Below, in pieces: positions 39,239 to 50,257 of a DNA stretch of 64,000 bases. This DNA comes from Antilocapra americana (Eukaryota; Chordata; Mammalia; Artiodactyla; Antilocapridae): assembly GCA_007570785.1 (NCBI GenBank), contig ML664152.1:6160141-6224140 (forward strand), given 5' to 3'. The notes beneath the pieces are model-generated. The model worked only from the letters and a program-made list of their open reading frames with translations. It was not told where the DNA came from and did no database searches. The position numbers and the translations under genes were made by a program. The number at the start of each line of letters is the position of its first letter. Position 1 is the stretch's first letter.

Positions 39239-39781
39239 CATTGTTCTTTAGGCACTCTGCCTATCAGATCTAATCCCTTGAATCTATTTGTCACTTCCAC
39301 TGTATAGTCATAAGGGATTTGATTTAGTTCATACCTAAATGGTCTAGTGGTTTTCACTACTTTCTTCAATTTAAGCCTGAATTTGGCAATAAGGCGTTCA
39401 TGATCTGAGCCACAGTCAGCTCCTATTCTTGTTTTTGATGACTGTATAGAGCTTCTCCATCTTTGGCTGCAAGAATGTAATCTATCAGTACTGACCATCT
39501 GGTGATGTCCATGTGTAGAATCTTCTCTTTTATTGTTGGAAGAGGGTGTTTGCTATGACCAGTACATTCTCTTGGCAAAACTCTGTTAGACTTTGCCCTG
39601 CTTCACTCTGTACTCCAAGGCCAAATTTACCCATTACTCCAGGAATTTCTTGACTTCCTACTTTTGCATTCCAGTTGCCTGTCTTTTGGGGGTGTTAGAT
39701 CTAGAAGGTCTTGTAGGTCTTCATAGAACTATTCAATTTCAGCTTCTTCAGCATAGACTTGGATTACTGTGATATTGAATG
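39239..39781 (-). mobile_element. BovB LINE, antisense, 5'-most segment
   Basis: Resumes with 'ggcactctgcctatcagatc' and continues through 'gtcacttccactgtatagtc' to 'gattactgtgatattgaatg'. Minus-strand remnants include the TRPFRYELNQIPYDYTVEV endonuclease-RT linker. Together the three segments give about 2.5 kb of a LINE that is near 3 kb when complete. Confidence 0.85.
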
Positions 39782-40097
39782 GTATATCTAATGGAGGGCA
39801 CTGGGTATGCAGTGTCTGAGAATTCTTCCATGTTATCTTCACAATGTACATTCTAAAATGTAAAGTTCTTTTCATCAAAACCTGAAAAGAGGAGGAGATA
39901 CTTCCCGTGGTGGATGAGTCAGGTGGCCCTTGGGGCAAAAGGTGATGCTTTATAGCTACAAACTTCAGAATACCTACATAATCTCAAGGTAGAATTGAAA
40001 CATTTCCCATTCTGGGAAACACAATGGGATGAACTCAAGATAACCACCAGACATTTAGAAAACAATTTACCCTAAACATTGTGTAATATTATTCAAG
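39782..40097. other. Intron, no recognised element
   Basis: Unassigned sequence between the BovB 5' break and another BovB 3' end. Confidence 0.5.
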
Positions 40098-40498
40098 TTG
40101 TTATTATTGATCAGTCTCTAAGTCATGTCTGACTCTTTGTGACCCCATGGACTGCAGCACACCAGGCTTCCTTGTTCTTCACTGTCTCATGGGGTTTGCT
40201 CAACCTCATGTCCGTTGAGTTGATGATGCCATCCAACTGTCTCAACTTCCGTTGTCCCCTTCTCCTCTTGCCGTCAATCTTTCCCAGCATCAGGTTTTTT
40301 CCCAATGTGTCATCTCTTCACATCAGGTGGCCAAAATATTGGAGCTTGAATATCAGCATCAACCCTTTCAATGAATATTCAGGACTGATTTCCTTTGGGA
40401 TTGACCTGTTTGATCTCTTTGCTGTCCCAGGGACTCTCAAAAGTCTTCTCCAGCATCACAATTTGAAAGCATCATTTCTTCAGTGCTCAGCCTTCTTT
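40098..40498 (-). mobile_element. BovB 3'-end fragment, antisense
   Basis: From 'gttattattgatcagtctct' through 'caggtggccaaaatattgga' to 'cagtgctcagccttctttt'. It is 5'-truncated and abuts a sense Bov-tA. Confidence 0.88.
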
Positions 40499-40700
40499 TG
40501 CTTCACTGGTGGCTCTGTGGCAAAGAATCTGTGCAGTGCAAGAGACCCAGGTTTGATCCCTGAGTCCGGAAGATCCCCTAGAGAAAGAAATGGCAATGCA
40601 CTCCTGTATTCTTGCCTGGAGAATCCCATAGACAAAGGATCCTGGTGGACTACAGTCCATGGGATCACAAAGAGTTGGAGACAACTGAGCGATTAGCACA
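40499..40700 (+). mobile_element. Bov-tA SINE
   Basis: Head 'cttcactggtggctctgtgg', B-box-like 'ggtttgatccctgag', and end 'aactgagcgattagcacaca'. It starts exactly where the BovB fragment stops. Confidence 0.88.
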
Positions 40701-41635
40701 CATACATTATTGATGTTTTAGATCCTCTTGGTGTATATAGTGGAAAGCTGGGGATGGTAAATCATCTTTCGTCAACAGATATCAGGGGCTCTGTCTTAAT
40801 TCCTTGTATTTCTGATGAAATGTTGGTATAAAAGATAAATACATTGCAAAGTACCTGTGATTGTTTCCATAGAGGATCAAGTCTGTTTCCTATCTTACTA
40901 TTCACTTAAACTACTGACTAAATCCAAAATGCAGGAGATTTTTAAATATGTATCTGTGTGTTACCAGATGTACTCTCAGATGTCATTCAACCAAATCTTT
41001 TTTGAATCTGTGTTGCTGTTAAATAACACATCAGCAATTAGTCAATGAAAGATTATATGCCTCAATTTCTTGGAGAGGAAGATAGACTGGATTATAGGAT
41101 ATTTAAAAAGATTTTCTTTTTCAATTAGAAAATATCCCTGTCATATTTGTATTTAGCCAAATGTTCTTTCATTACCTACAACAGATGTTGTTATGATGCT
41201 GTGGGTTATTTTGAGAAATTCACTTTGTTTCCTTACAATGCCTTCATTCTTTATTTATCTGAAATTTTGTAAGTACCAGCACAACTCTCAAGACTCTGCA
41301 GCATGCAGGTTGGGAGTGTCCTGAACTTTCCATATTTCATGCCTGCTATGTATGAGCAGGTGGAAGTGGGGATAAGACTTATCTGAGCATCATCTGTCTT
41401 AAGGAGGGCTTTAAACATGTTCCCATTGTTGATGTCATCTTTGCCTCCAAAACCCCTCTCATCATATGTAAGAGTAACCTTTCCCTAATGTTGTGACTTT
41501 TAAAAATTTGATATTATAAAGTTGCTTAAGCATTTTGTTAGGTCACACTGATAATCACTCCTGATGCCTTGGAAAGTAGGGGGAAAATCCATTTTGATAA
41601 CTATATGGATGTGTCTCTGCATGTATGTCTACCTA
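40701..41635. other. Intron, no recognised element
   Basis: AT-rich unassigned sequence. Confidence 0.5.
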
Positions 41636-41853
41636 TAGTTGACCATTGAACAACATGTTTAAACTGTGCTGGTCTACTTAAATGCAAATTTTTTTCAATA
41701 GTATACACTATGGTATTGCACAACCTATGGTTGGTAGAGTTCGAGGTTTGGAATCTCTGATATGGAGAGCAGACTGCAAAGTTAAACATGGACATTTACC
41801 TGTTGGGGGGATGGGCGCTCCACCCCACCCCCATGTAGTTCAAGTGTCAACTG
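41636..41853 (+). mobile_element. Tigger-type MITE with terminal inverted repeats
   Basis: The left end 'tagttgaccattgaacaaca' and the right end 'tagttcaagtgtcaactg' are inverted copies. The interior has 'aaactgtgctggtctactta' and a GC-rich right arm, as in the common TcMar-Tigger MITE with these ends. It is about 218 bases, internally deleted. The TA target is plausible at the left edge. Confidence 0.7.
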
Positions 41854-42094
41854 TGCAACAGGTTAAGTGTGATAAGTTTCTGGTTGAGGGTTTTTGAAAA
41901 TACTTCTGTGATTCTAAGGTGACCATTCTTATCTTTTTGAGCTATTTTACCTGTTTTTATATGAAACTTACATATCATGAAGCAAGAGAGCTGGAAAAGT
42001 TTCTAAGAGCTGAAAATGGCAATTCTTTTGGGATGGAGCAGCTGGTATGAAAGCAGTGATGGTGACCCATGAGGTAAGGCTGAGCCTGAGTTAG

Positions 42095-42470
42095 GCTCTG
42101 GGTACCAGGAGGAAGGCAATACCCAGGTGTTACCCAGCATTCGTCAGTAACACTGTTCTGGGTTCTGGGTACCAGGAGGAAGACGATACCCAGGTGTTAC
42201 CCAGCATCCATCAGTAACACTGTTCCGGGCTCTGGGTACCAGGATGAAGGCAATACCCAGGTGTTACCCAGCATCCATCAGTAGCACTGTTCTGGGCTCT
42301 GGGTACCAGGAGGAAGACGATACCCAGGTGTTATCCACCATCCATCAGTAACACTGTTCTGGGCTCTGGGTACCAGGATGAAGGCAATACCCAGGTGTTA
42401 CCCAGCATCCATCAGTAACACTGTTCTGGGCTCTGGGTACCAGGATGAAGGCAATACCCACATGTTACCA
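42095..42470 (+). repeat. 67-bp minisatellite, about 5.6 copies
   Basis: Units start near 42095, 42162, 42229, 42296, 42363 and 42430, each with 'gctctgggtaccagga', 'acccaggtgttacccagcat' and 'catcagtaacactgtt'. Two versions differ at linked sites: GGAGGAAGACGAT and GGATGAAGGCAAT. The last copy is partial. Confidence 0.93.
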
Positions 42471-42949
42471 GGTGTCCAGGGATATGCAGCCCAGGGCTCT
42501 CAGCAAGGCTGCCCAGCTCTCTGCCTTACTCTCAGCAAGGGCTCCCATTGTCAGGAGCAGAGGGGAGGACATGGAGACACAACCAGAAAGGGAGCAGCTT
42601 TCACAAGTAAGAAGGAGAATGTGATGACTAAGCAAGCCTGGGACAGGGTGATGACTAAAGGGAGTACTGGATGGCTGAGTGCTGAGGTGGGGATGAAGGA
42701 ATATCAAAGAATGATCCCAGGGATTAAAGTTTAGTTGAAGGTTTGACCCTTATTCTAAGAAAATTCCATTAGACTCTAAGCCTTAAAAGCACATTGAAAC
42801 AGATTTAAAACTTTTAAACCTTTTCAATTATACAGAACTCATCTCAAATTTTCAGGTCTTGGGATGGTTCTTAAAAATTTGTCCACCCAGATTTGCTAGC
42901 AATATGGCTGGACCTAGAGATGGTCATAATCAGTTGGAGAAAGACAAAT
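42471..42949. other. Intron, no recognised element
   Basis: GC-moderate sequence after the minisatellite. I see no coding homology. Confidence 0.5.
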
Positions 42950-43044
42950 ATCATATGATAGAGCAGATATGTAGAATCTAAAAAATGACACAAGCAAATT
43001 TATTTATAAAACAGAGATAGACTCACAGACATAGAAAATAAATT
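42950..43044 (+). mobile_element. Old L1 3' UTR, left part
   Basis: 'tatgtagaatctaaaaaatg' and 'aacagagatagactcacaga' are typical of old L1 3' UTR. It continues at 43467 after the BovB insertion. Confidence 0.65.
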
Positions 43045-43466
43045 AGTCATGTATGGATGTGAGAGTTGGACTATAAAGAAGGCTGAGCACTGAAGAACTG
43101 ATGCTTTTGAACTGTGGTATTCAAGAAGTCTCTTGAGAGTCCCTTGGACTGCAAGGAGATCCAACCAGTCCATCCTAAAGGAAATCCTTAATATTCATTG
43201 GAAGGACTGATGCTGAAACTGAAACTCTAATACTTTGGCCACCTGATGCAAAGAATCAACTCATCAGAAAAAACCCTGATGCGGGAAAGATTGAAGGTGG
43301 GAGGAGAAGGGGATGAGAGAGGATGAGATGATTGGATGGCATCACTGATGCAATGGACATGAGTTTGAGTAGACTCTGAGAGTTGGTGATGAGCAGGGAA
43401 GACTGGTGTGCTGCTGTCCACGAGGTCACAAAGAGTCAGACACAACTGAGTGGCTGAACTGAATTG
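43045..43466 (+). mobile_element. BovB 3' end inserted into an old L1
   Basis: Sense BovB from 'agtcatgtatggatgtgaga' to the terminal 'gtggctgaactgaattg'. It is 5'-truncated, about 420 bases. Confidence 0.88.
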
Positions 43467-43735
43467 AAAAGGGAAAGGAAAGAGATAAATTAGGAGTTTG
43501 GGATTAACAGGTAAAAACTACTGTATATAAAATAGATAACCAACAAGGCCCTACTGTATAGCATAGGAAATGATATTCAATACCCTTCAAAACCTATAAT
43601 GGAAAAGAATCTGAAAAGAAAAATGAAAAAAAAATATATGTATATAATAAAAATCACCATGCAGCACACCTGAAACACTGTAAATCAACTATAACTAAAT
43701 AAAAAATTAAAATTGAAAAATTAAAAAAGTTAAAA
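43467..43735 (+). mobile_element. Old L1 3' end, right part
   Basis: 'aggccctactgtatagcata' and 'ctgtaaatcaactataacta', then an A-rich tail. This completes the L1 that starts at 42950. Confidence 0.7.
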
Positions 43736-44354
43736 AACAATTATTGAGATCCCTGAGGAGTTTTTGTTTACTTGGCTTAGACTTGTCAGTATTTATTGGA
43801 CTAGAAAGTCATCTGGGAATTTCTTTTAAATAAAGTGACAATAATAAACCCACAGCATTGTATCATAAACAGGACTTTTAAATGAAAACTGTATTTTCCA
43901 AAATAAGCGAAAGAATTTAATGAGAAGGAAGGCATTGTTTTACATTTTGGGAAATCTCTTTAACCATTTGGCTTACATGGGGCAGAGAAGCTGCTTCTGC
44001 CTTCAGTCAACTGTGACATGTTGTTTTGGTTGGAGTAAGTGCAGAAAATACAGCCGCACACAGACAAGTGGAAAAGGAGAGCTTACTAGCCTTTTAAGAT
44101 AAACGTCGCTTTTCTTCTGATAAGACCCCAAAAGTCAACAAAAGGTAGTATTTAAAGGTTAGTTGACATACAGAATCAGAAACCACATCAACAGCCTTTT
44201 CATACCCTGTTACATGAAAATCTATCATTGTATTTTGCACTTTGAATAGATCATTTGCATACGTGTGGATTTTTAATGTCTGGTGTTGATTTATTGGAAA
44301 CTGTTGATTTTCTTAGTCAGATGAATATTCTGAATGTTGAAACATTTCATTATA
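43736..44354. other. Intron, no recognised element
   Basis: AT-rich and unassigned. Confidence 0.5.
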
Positions 44355-44530
44355 CAATATTTTCTTTCACTGAAGTATAGTTGATTCACAATGCTGTGTT
44401 AGTTTTGGGTGTATAGCAGTTATACATACATATACACATGTACGTGTACATATGTACACATACACATGTACATATATGTGCATGTGTGTATATATATGTG
44501 TGTGTACAAATGTGTGTGTATGTGTAATAT
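44355..44530 (-). mobile_element. Old L1 3' end with CA/TA microsatellite, antisense
   Basis: 'gaagtatagttgattcacaa' and 'ttagttttgggtgtatagca' are the old L1 tail. About 100 bases of alternating TA/CA/TG dinucleotides follow, at 44424-44530. Confidence 0.7.
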
Positions 44531-44532
44531 AT

Positions 44533-44905
44533 ATGGCTTCTGGTGGCTCAAATGGTAAAGAATCTGCCTGTAGTACAGGAGACCTGGGTTTTCTTTCCCA
44601 CTGTGGCTCAGTCATGTCTAACTCTGCCACCCCATGGACTCTACAGTCCATGGAATTCTCTAGGCGAGAATACTGGAGTGGGTAGCCTGTTCCTTCTCCA
44701 GGGGATCCTCCCAACCCAGGGACTGAACCCAGGTCTATCCACATTGCAAGTGGATTCTTTACCATTTGAGCCATAAGAGAAGCCCAAGAATACTGGAGTG
44801 GGTACCCTGTTCCTTCTCCAGGAGATCTTCCCAACCCGGGAATTGAACCAGGGTCTCCTGCATTACAGGCAGATTTGTTACCAACTGAGCTATCAGGGAA
44901 GCCCA
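44533..44905. mobile_element. Cluster of three Bov-tA pieces in both orientations
   Basis: A sense head fragment (44533-44594) is followed by an antisense copy (about 44600-44785), then a further antisense part (44786-44905) that repeats 'aatactggagtgggta...ttctccagg'. The old L1 is continuous on either side, so the cluster landed inside it. Confidence 0.8.
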
Positions 44906-45262
44906 TTGTGGTTTATAACTGGATATTGAATATAGTTCCTTGTGCTTAAAGTTGCTATTCATCTATTTTATATACAGTAGTTTGTATTTGCTAATCCCAA
45001 ACTTCCTAATTTATTCCTCATTTTCTTTGGTTAAACATACATTTGTTTTCTGTCTGTGAATTGGTCTCTGTTTCATAAATAAATTCATTTGTGTCATATT
45101 TTAGATTCTACATAAAAGTGATATCATATGATATTTGTCTTTCTCTTTCTGATTTATTTCACTCAGTATGAATACTCTCTAAGTCCATCCATGTTGTTGC
45201 CAATGTTATTATTTCATTCTCTTAATGGCTGAGTAATATTCCATTGTATATATGTACCACAT
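44906..45262 (-). mobile_element. Old L1 3' region, antisense, continuation
   Basis: 'gaatatagttccttgtgctt', 'atttcactcagtatgaatac' and 'gagtaatattccattgtata' continue the L1 begun at 44355. Confidence 0.7.
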
Positions 45263-46290
45263 CTTCTTTTCTAATATATTTTTTAGTTGGAGGATAATTG
45301 CTTTAGTGTTACGTTGGTTTCTGCCACACAACAGTGTAAATCAGTCATAATTATATTTATATATATATATCCTCTTCCTTTTGAGTCTCCTTCCCTCTCC
45401 ACTCTCATCCCTCCTCTCTAGGTCATCACAAAGCACAAGGCTAGGCTCCCTGTGCTATACAACAGCTTTCCACCAGCCATCTATTTTATACATGATAGTG
45501 TGGAGATATATATATATATATATATCAGTGCTACTCTCTCAGTTCGTCTTACCCTCTCATTCCCTTGCTATGTCCACAAGTCTATTCTCTACATCTGCAT
45601 TTCCATTCTTTCCCAGAAAATAGGTTCATTAGTACTATTTATCTAGATTCTACATATATGCGTTAATATACAATATTTGTTTTTCTCTTTCTGACTTACT
45701 TTGCTCTATATAACAGGCTCTAGCTTCATTCACTTCACTAGAACTGACTCAAATTCATTCCTTTTTATAGCTGAGTAATATTTCACTGTATATATGTACC
45801 ACATCTTCATTATCTATTCATCTGTCAACGAATATTTAGGTTGTTTCTATGTTTGGCCATTGTGAATAATGCTGCTAAACATAGGGGTACATGCATCTTT
45901 TGAATTATAATTATGTCCAGATATTTGCCCAGGCATGTGATTGCTGGATTATATGGTCGCTCCATTTTTAGTTTTTTGAGGAACCTGCCCAGTGTTCTCC
46001 AAAGCATTGTATCAATTCACATTCCCACTAAAAGGAGAGAAACCTTTTCTCCACACCCTCTCCAGAATTTGTCCTTTGTATATTTTTTAATGATGGCCAT
46101 TTTGACTTGTGTACAGTGGTACCTCATTGTAGTTTTGCTTTGCATTTCTCTAATAATTAGTGATGCTGATCATCTTTTCATGCACCTACTGCCATCTGCA
46201 AGTCTTCTATGGAGAGTTGTCTATTTAAGGCTTCTGCCCATTTTTTTTAATTGAATTGCTTGTTTTTGTTACTGAGTTGTTTGTTTCCAT
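45263..46290 (-). mobile_element. Second old L1, antisense, 3' UTR plus ORF2 C terminus
   Basis: Starts with an L1 3' UTR ('tagttggaggataattgctt'). It contains AT microsatellites at 45359-45371 and 45509-45528. It continues into degraded ORF2 on the minus strand (ERPYNPAITCLGKY, about 45850-45990). The sequence repeats 'gagtaatatt' landmarks already present just before 45263, so this is a separate copy. Confidence 0.75.
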
Positions 46291-47079
46291 TCTATAGTAC
46301 TTTTTTAAAGCATAGCTTCAAATATCACCACTAATATCACCATCAAAGTGTTTAGATATTGAGAAGCTACATTAAGAATATGGTGGAGAATATACATTTT
46401 CAAAACTATGGTTTTGATTTGAAAGCTCAGTTTTTGTCATTGGCAACAGACACTCTCAGTTGTTTTCCTTGACGTGATAACACTCACTTTTCATTTCGAG
46501 AAAGTATCTGTCAAATTCCCAAACTGTTTGTTGGTTTCTCCTTCAAGTGAGCATGGTTTTCTATGACACAGGCAGCTGACGAGCTCGCACCCAGCCCAAC
46601 ACACTGCCATATTCCTTTTGCGTTCCAGCACACACATGCTCTGTGCATTCTTGCCGTTCTGCCTCACAGACTATGGAAACGATGTGTCCTCAAGGCACGA
46701 GTTGGGCAGAATGAAGTGTGTCTTACTGCTTTCTCAAGGACATGCTCAAGTAGAGCTGGTGATAGATGCGTTTGTTTTTGTGGCAAGTGTGTGAAGGTGA
46801 AGAACAGGGACAGCGTGTCAGAGACTCCCACAGCCTTGAGTCCAACTAACGCCCCAGGAGGCTGTCCTATGACCACTTTGGACCTGTCAGTTTTTAAAGG
46901 CAAATATTGTCTAGTATTGTTTTGAAAATAACTTTTAATTTTACAGATCCCCTGAGTGATTCTCAGGGACCCTAGGTGCCTGCCAACCATATCTGGGATC
47001 ATCTGAGAAGAGTGGATATAGAATAACTTTGATTATTTATGTATGATTTATACATGTGTGTGTGCAAGGACACACACAA
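46291..47079. other. Intron, no recognised element
   Basis: Open frames of 112-120 codons at 46563-47002 on opposite strands overlap. They have no homology that I recognise and no splice context. Confidence 0.5.
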
Positions 47080-47406
47080 GGACTACAAGGAGATCTTACC
47101 AGTCTATCCTAAAGGAGATCAGTCTTGGGTGTTCACTGGAGGGACTGATGTAGAAGCTGAAACTCCAATACTTTGGCTACCTCATGCAAAAAGTTGACTC
47201 ATTGGAAGAGACCCTGATGCTGGGAAGGATTTGGGGCAGGAGGAGAAGGGGATGACAGAGGATGAGATGGCTGGATGGCATCACCAACTCAATGGACATG
47301 AGTTTGGGTAGACTCTGGGAGTTGGTGATGGACAGGGAGGCCTGGTGTACTGCGATTCATGGGGTTGCAAAGAGTCGGACACGACTGAGTGACTGGACTG
47401 AACTGA
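47080..47406 (+). mobile_element. BovB 3' end, sense
   Basis: From 'ggactacaaggagatcttac' to 'gagtgactggactgaactga', 5'-truncated. It is followed by a TA-rich microsatellite. Confidence 0.88.
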
Positions 47407-47496
47407 TATATATGTATATGTAAATACACACATAATTTACATATATATATGTATTTAAAAATATATATGTATATACATATATATATATATATATAT
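47407..47496. repeat. (TA)n-rich microsatellite
   Basis: Imperfect TA/TG dinucleotides ending in about 11 pure TA units, lying between a BovB tail and a Bov-tA head. Confidence 0.9.
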
Positions 47497-47497
47497 C

Positions 47498-47700
47498 TTC
47501 CCTGTAGCTCAGCGGTAAAGAATATGCCTGCAGTGCAGGAGCCGCAGAAGATGTGGGTTCGATCCCTGGGCTGGGAAGATCCCCTGGAGGAGGGAATGGC
47601 AACCCACTCCAATATTCTTGCCTGGAGAATCCCATGGATATGGAGACTGGCGGGCTAATCCATAGGGTCGTTAAGAGTCACACACAACTGAAGTGACTTA
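47498..47700 (+). mobile_element. Bov-tA SINE
   Basis: Head 'cttccctgtagctcagcggt', B-box-like 'gggttcgatccctggg', and end 'cacacaactgaagtgactta'. Confidence 0.88.
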
Positions 47701-47954
47701 TGTATATATGCTCGCACATATGTACATACATACATAGATACAATGATATCTATAAAAATATATACCTTTTTTTTCAGGTTATACAAATCTCAAATCTGAG
47801 GTCCAGGCTGGATTTCCATCTTCTGTGCAGGTTGTAGTGTGGGAGGGACCTGTTTACTATTCTCATGATATTAATGAGGCTACTGACCTTTTCCAAAATA
47901 ATAAACAGAGAAATTCGAGTCAGACAAAAATGCAATGAAATACTGACATTCCTT
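47701..47954. other. Intron, no recognised element
   Basis: Unassigned, with a short T tract near 47768. Confidence 0.5.
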
Positions 47955-48080
47955 CTCACCAGCTGTGTGAGTTGTATGTAGTGTGTGTCTTAATGTCTCT
48001 GAACCTCTGATTCTACATCTGTGAAATGGGGGTAGTACAAAGTTAACTCGAGGATTGTTTGAAGACTAACAAGATTCTTA
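47955..48080 (+). mobile_element. MIR-like ancient SINE
   Basis: 'tgaacctctgattctacatc' and 'tgtgaaatgggggtagtaca' match the MIR centre, with 'caccagctgtgtgag' before it. It is about 125 bases and diverged. Confidence 0.65.
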
Positions 48081-48385
48081 AAATCATTATGGTGGAACTT
48101 CAGAGGATGGGCTGTAAAGAGGGCTGGTCCAGCCTTAAGGTCCAGTGATGCAGAGACAAGCATGAACAAGACAATGGCCATCTTCCAGTTGGTGGGAGCA
48201 GGCCTGTGGTCAAAGACTGCTCCTTTCCCTCTAGCTTTCTCTCTGTTTGCGAATACTCCTATCCAGATTGGGGTGCCAGGGAAGAACTGGATCCTCCACC
48301 CATTTCATTGGTCATAGAGCAGTGAGCTCTCTTAGGGGGAGTCCCATGTAACTAATGTCGTTATTCCAATCCTTCCTTATCACTG

Positions 48386-48440
48386 TGTTGTTGTTGTTCA
48401 GTCACTAAGTTGTGTCTGACTCTTTGCGACCTCGTGGCCT
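48386..48440 (-). mobile_element. BovB/Bov-A terminal fragment, antisense
   Basis: 'gttgttgttcagtcactaag' and 'tgtgtctgactctttgcgac', only about 55 bases. It abuts a sense BovB end. Confidence 0.75.
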
Positions 48441-48451
48441 GTAACTGACAA

Positions 48452-48850
48452 TCGGACCATAAAGAAAACTGAGCGCTGAAGAATTGATGCTTTTGAACTA
48501 TGGTCTTGGAGAAGAATCTTGAGAGTCCCTTAGACTACAAGAAGATCAAACTAATCCATCCTAAAGGAAATAAGTTCTGAATATTCATCAAAAGGACCAA
48601 TGCTAATACTGAAGCTCTGATACTTTGGCCACCTGATGTGAAGAACTGACTCATTGGAAAAGACCCTGATGCTGGGAAAGATTGAGGGCAGGACGAGAAG
48701 GGGATGACAGAGGACCAAATAGTTGGATGACATCACTGACTCGACAGACATGAGTTTGAGCAAGCTCTAGGAGTTGGTGATGGACAGGGAAGCCTGACGT
48801 GCTGCAGTCCATGGGGTTGCAGAGTCGGACACAACTGAACTGGACTATAG
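48452..48850 (+). mobile_element. BovB 3' end, sense
   Basis: 'gaccataaagaaaactgagc' to 'gttgcagagtcggacacaac'. With the preceding antisense bit it forms an inverted arrangement. Confidence 0.85.
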
Positions 48851-49189
48851 CAGGCCAGGCTTCCCTGGCTCTCACTCATCACTGTGTGTCAACAAAGTTA
48901 CAGAGATTTTTAATTGAATTAAGAAGCAGAAGACTTTACCATAGCAGAGTTTGCATACCATCCAACTCCTTTATAATAAATGTGTATACCATGGAGAAAA
49001 GTAATTTTAATTAAAAGACAGAATTAGCTAATTTCCCTCCTGACGACCAAATGCCTTCACCTCAAACTCAGGCAGAGTGCACTCACCTATCTATTACAAT
49101 ATTTTTTGACCTGAAAAAAGTGTCAATTCAATTAATATTTTATTGTATCTTTCTTTTACATTTTCTTATTAAATCCAATGGTGTATATA
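48851..49189. other. Intron, no recognised element
   Basis: AT-rich and unassigned. Confidence 0.5.
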
Positions 49190-49886
49190 AAAAGCTGGCT
49201 TAAAATTCAACATTCAAAAACTAAGATCATGGCATCCAGTCCCATCATGTCATAACAAATACATGGCGGGGGGGGGGGCGGGAATGGAAACAGTGGCACA
49301 TTTTATTTTCTTGGGTTCCAGAATCACTGTGGATGGTGAGTGCAGCCACGAAATTAAAGACACTTTCTCCATGGAAGAAAAACTATGACAAACCTAGACA
49401 GCGTATGAAAAAGCAGAGACATTACTTTTCCCACCAAGGTCCATTTGTGGTCCATCTAGTCAAAGCTATGGTTTTTTCAGTGGTCATGTATGGATGTGAG
49501 AGTTGGACCATAAATAAGGCTGAGGCGCTGAAGAATTGATGCTTTTGAACTGTGGTGCTGAAGAAGATTCTTGAGAGTCCTTTGGGCTGCAAGGAGAACA
49601 AACCAGTCAATCCTAAAGAAAAATCAACCCTGAGTATTCATTGGAAGGACTGATGTTGAAGCTGAAGCTCCAATACTTTGGTCACCTGATGCAAAAAGCT
49701 GACTCATTGGAAAAGACCCTGATGCTGGAAAAGATTGAAGTCACAAGAAGGGAGGGCAGAGGGTGGACATGAGTCAATGACATGAGTTTGAGCAAGCTCC
49801 AGGAGTTAGTGAAGGGCAGAGAAGCTTGCCATGCTGCAGTCCACAGGGTCACAAAGAGTCATACACAACTTAGTGACTGAACAACA
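49190..49886 (+). mobile_element. BovB LINE 3' portion, sense (about 0.7 kb)
   Basis: Starts within coding sequence just after the RT active site ('ttcaaaaactaagatcatgg'). It contains the remnant LVKAMVFSVVMYGCESWTI and ends at 'cacaacttagtgactgaac'. A G-run of about 11 near 49267 and several indels break the frame. Confidence 0.88.
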
Positions 49887-50257
49887 AAAACACATAGTCA
49901 CCTTATGTGAAAGTTTTCTGATTCTTGACTTTGCTATTTTTAGCAAATAGCCCCTGAGAGCAGCAGATGGAGGAGGAAGGGATCTAGCTACACACAAGTA
50001 TCAGCTCCTTCTTGCCTGAGCACCTGGTACCCAACACCTGCCTCCAGAATTCCAGGAGATGAGAGTAAAACACCAAGGGGATGCTGAAAGACAAATAGAT
50101 GTTGCTTGGTCTCCCATGTCATGATAAAATAAGGATATAATCTAAATCAGTCAAACTTTGTAAGGAGTTTATAAATCTTTTTTAGAAAAAATTTTAGACA
50201 TTAACTTTTTGGAACCAAGTGATTCCAGTTTCCTGTATGTCATTAAATGTGACTAGG
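49887..50257. other. Intron, no recognised element
   Basis: Unassigned. Confidence 0.5.

Noticed and set aside
42095..42470. Regular repeats that might suggest a CRISPR-like array
   Set aside because: The 67-bp units are contiguous and similar along their whole length, with no unique spacers, and the context is mammalian.
46563..47002. Overlapping frames of 120 and 112 codons on opposite strands
   Set aside because: There is no homology and no supporting splice or promoter signals, and opposite-strand overlap is typical of chance frames.
47498..47570. tRNA-like sequence with a B-box
   Set aside because: It is the head of a Bov-tA SINE. The same head occurs in many copies and does not form a complete tRNA gene.
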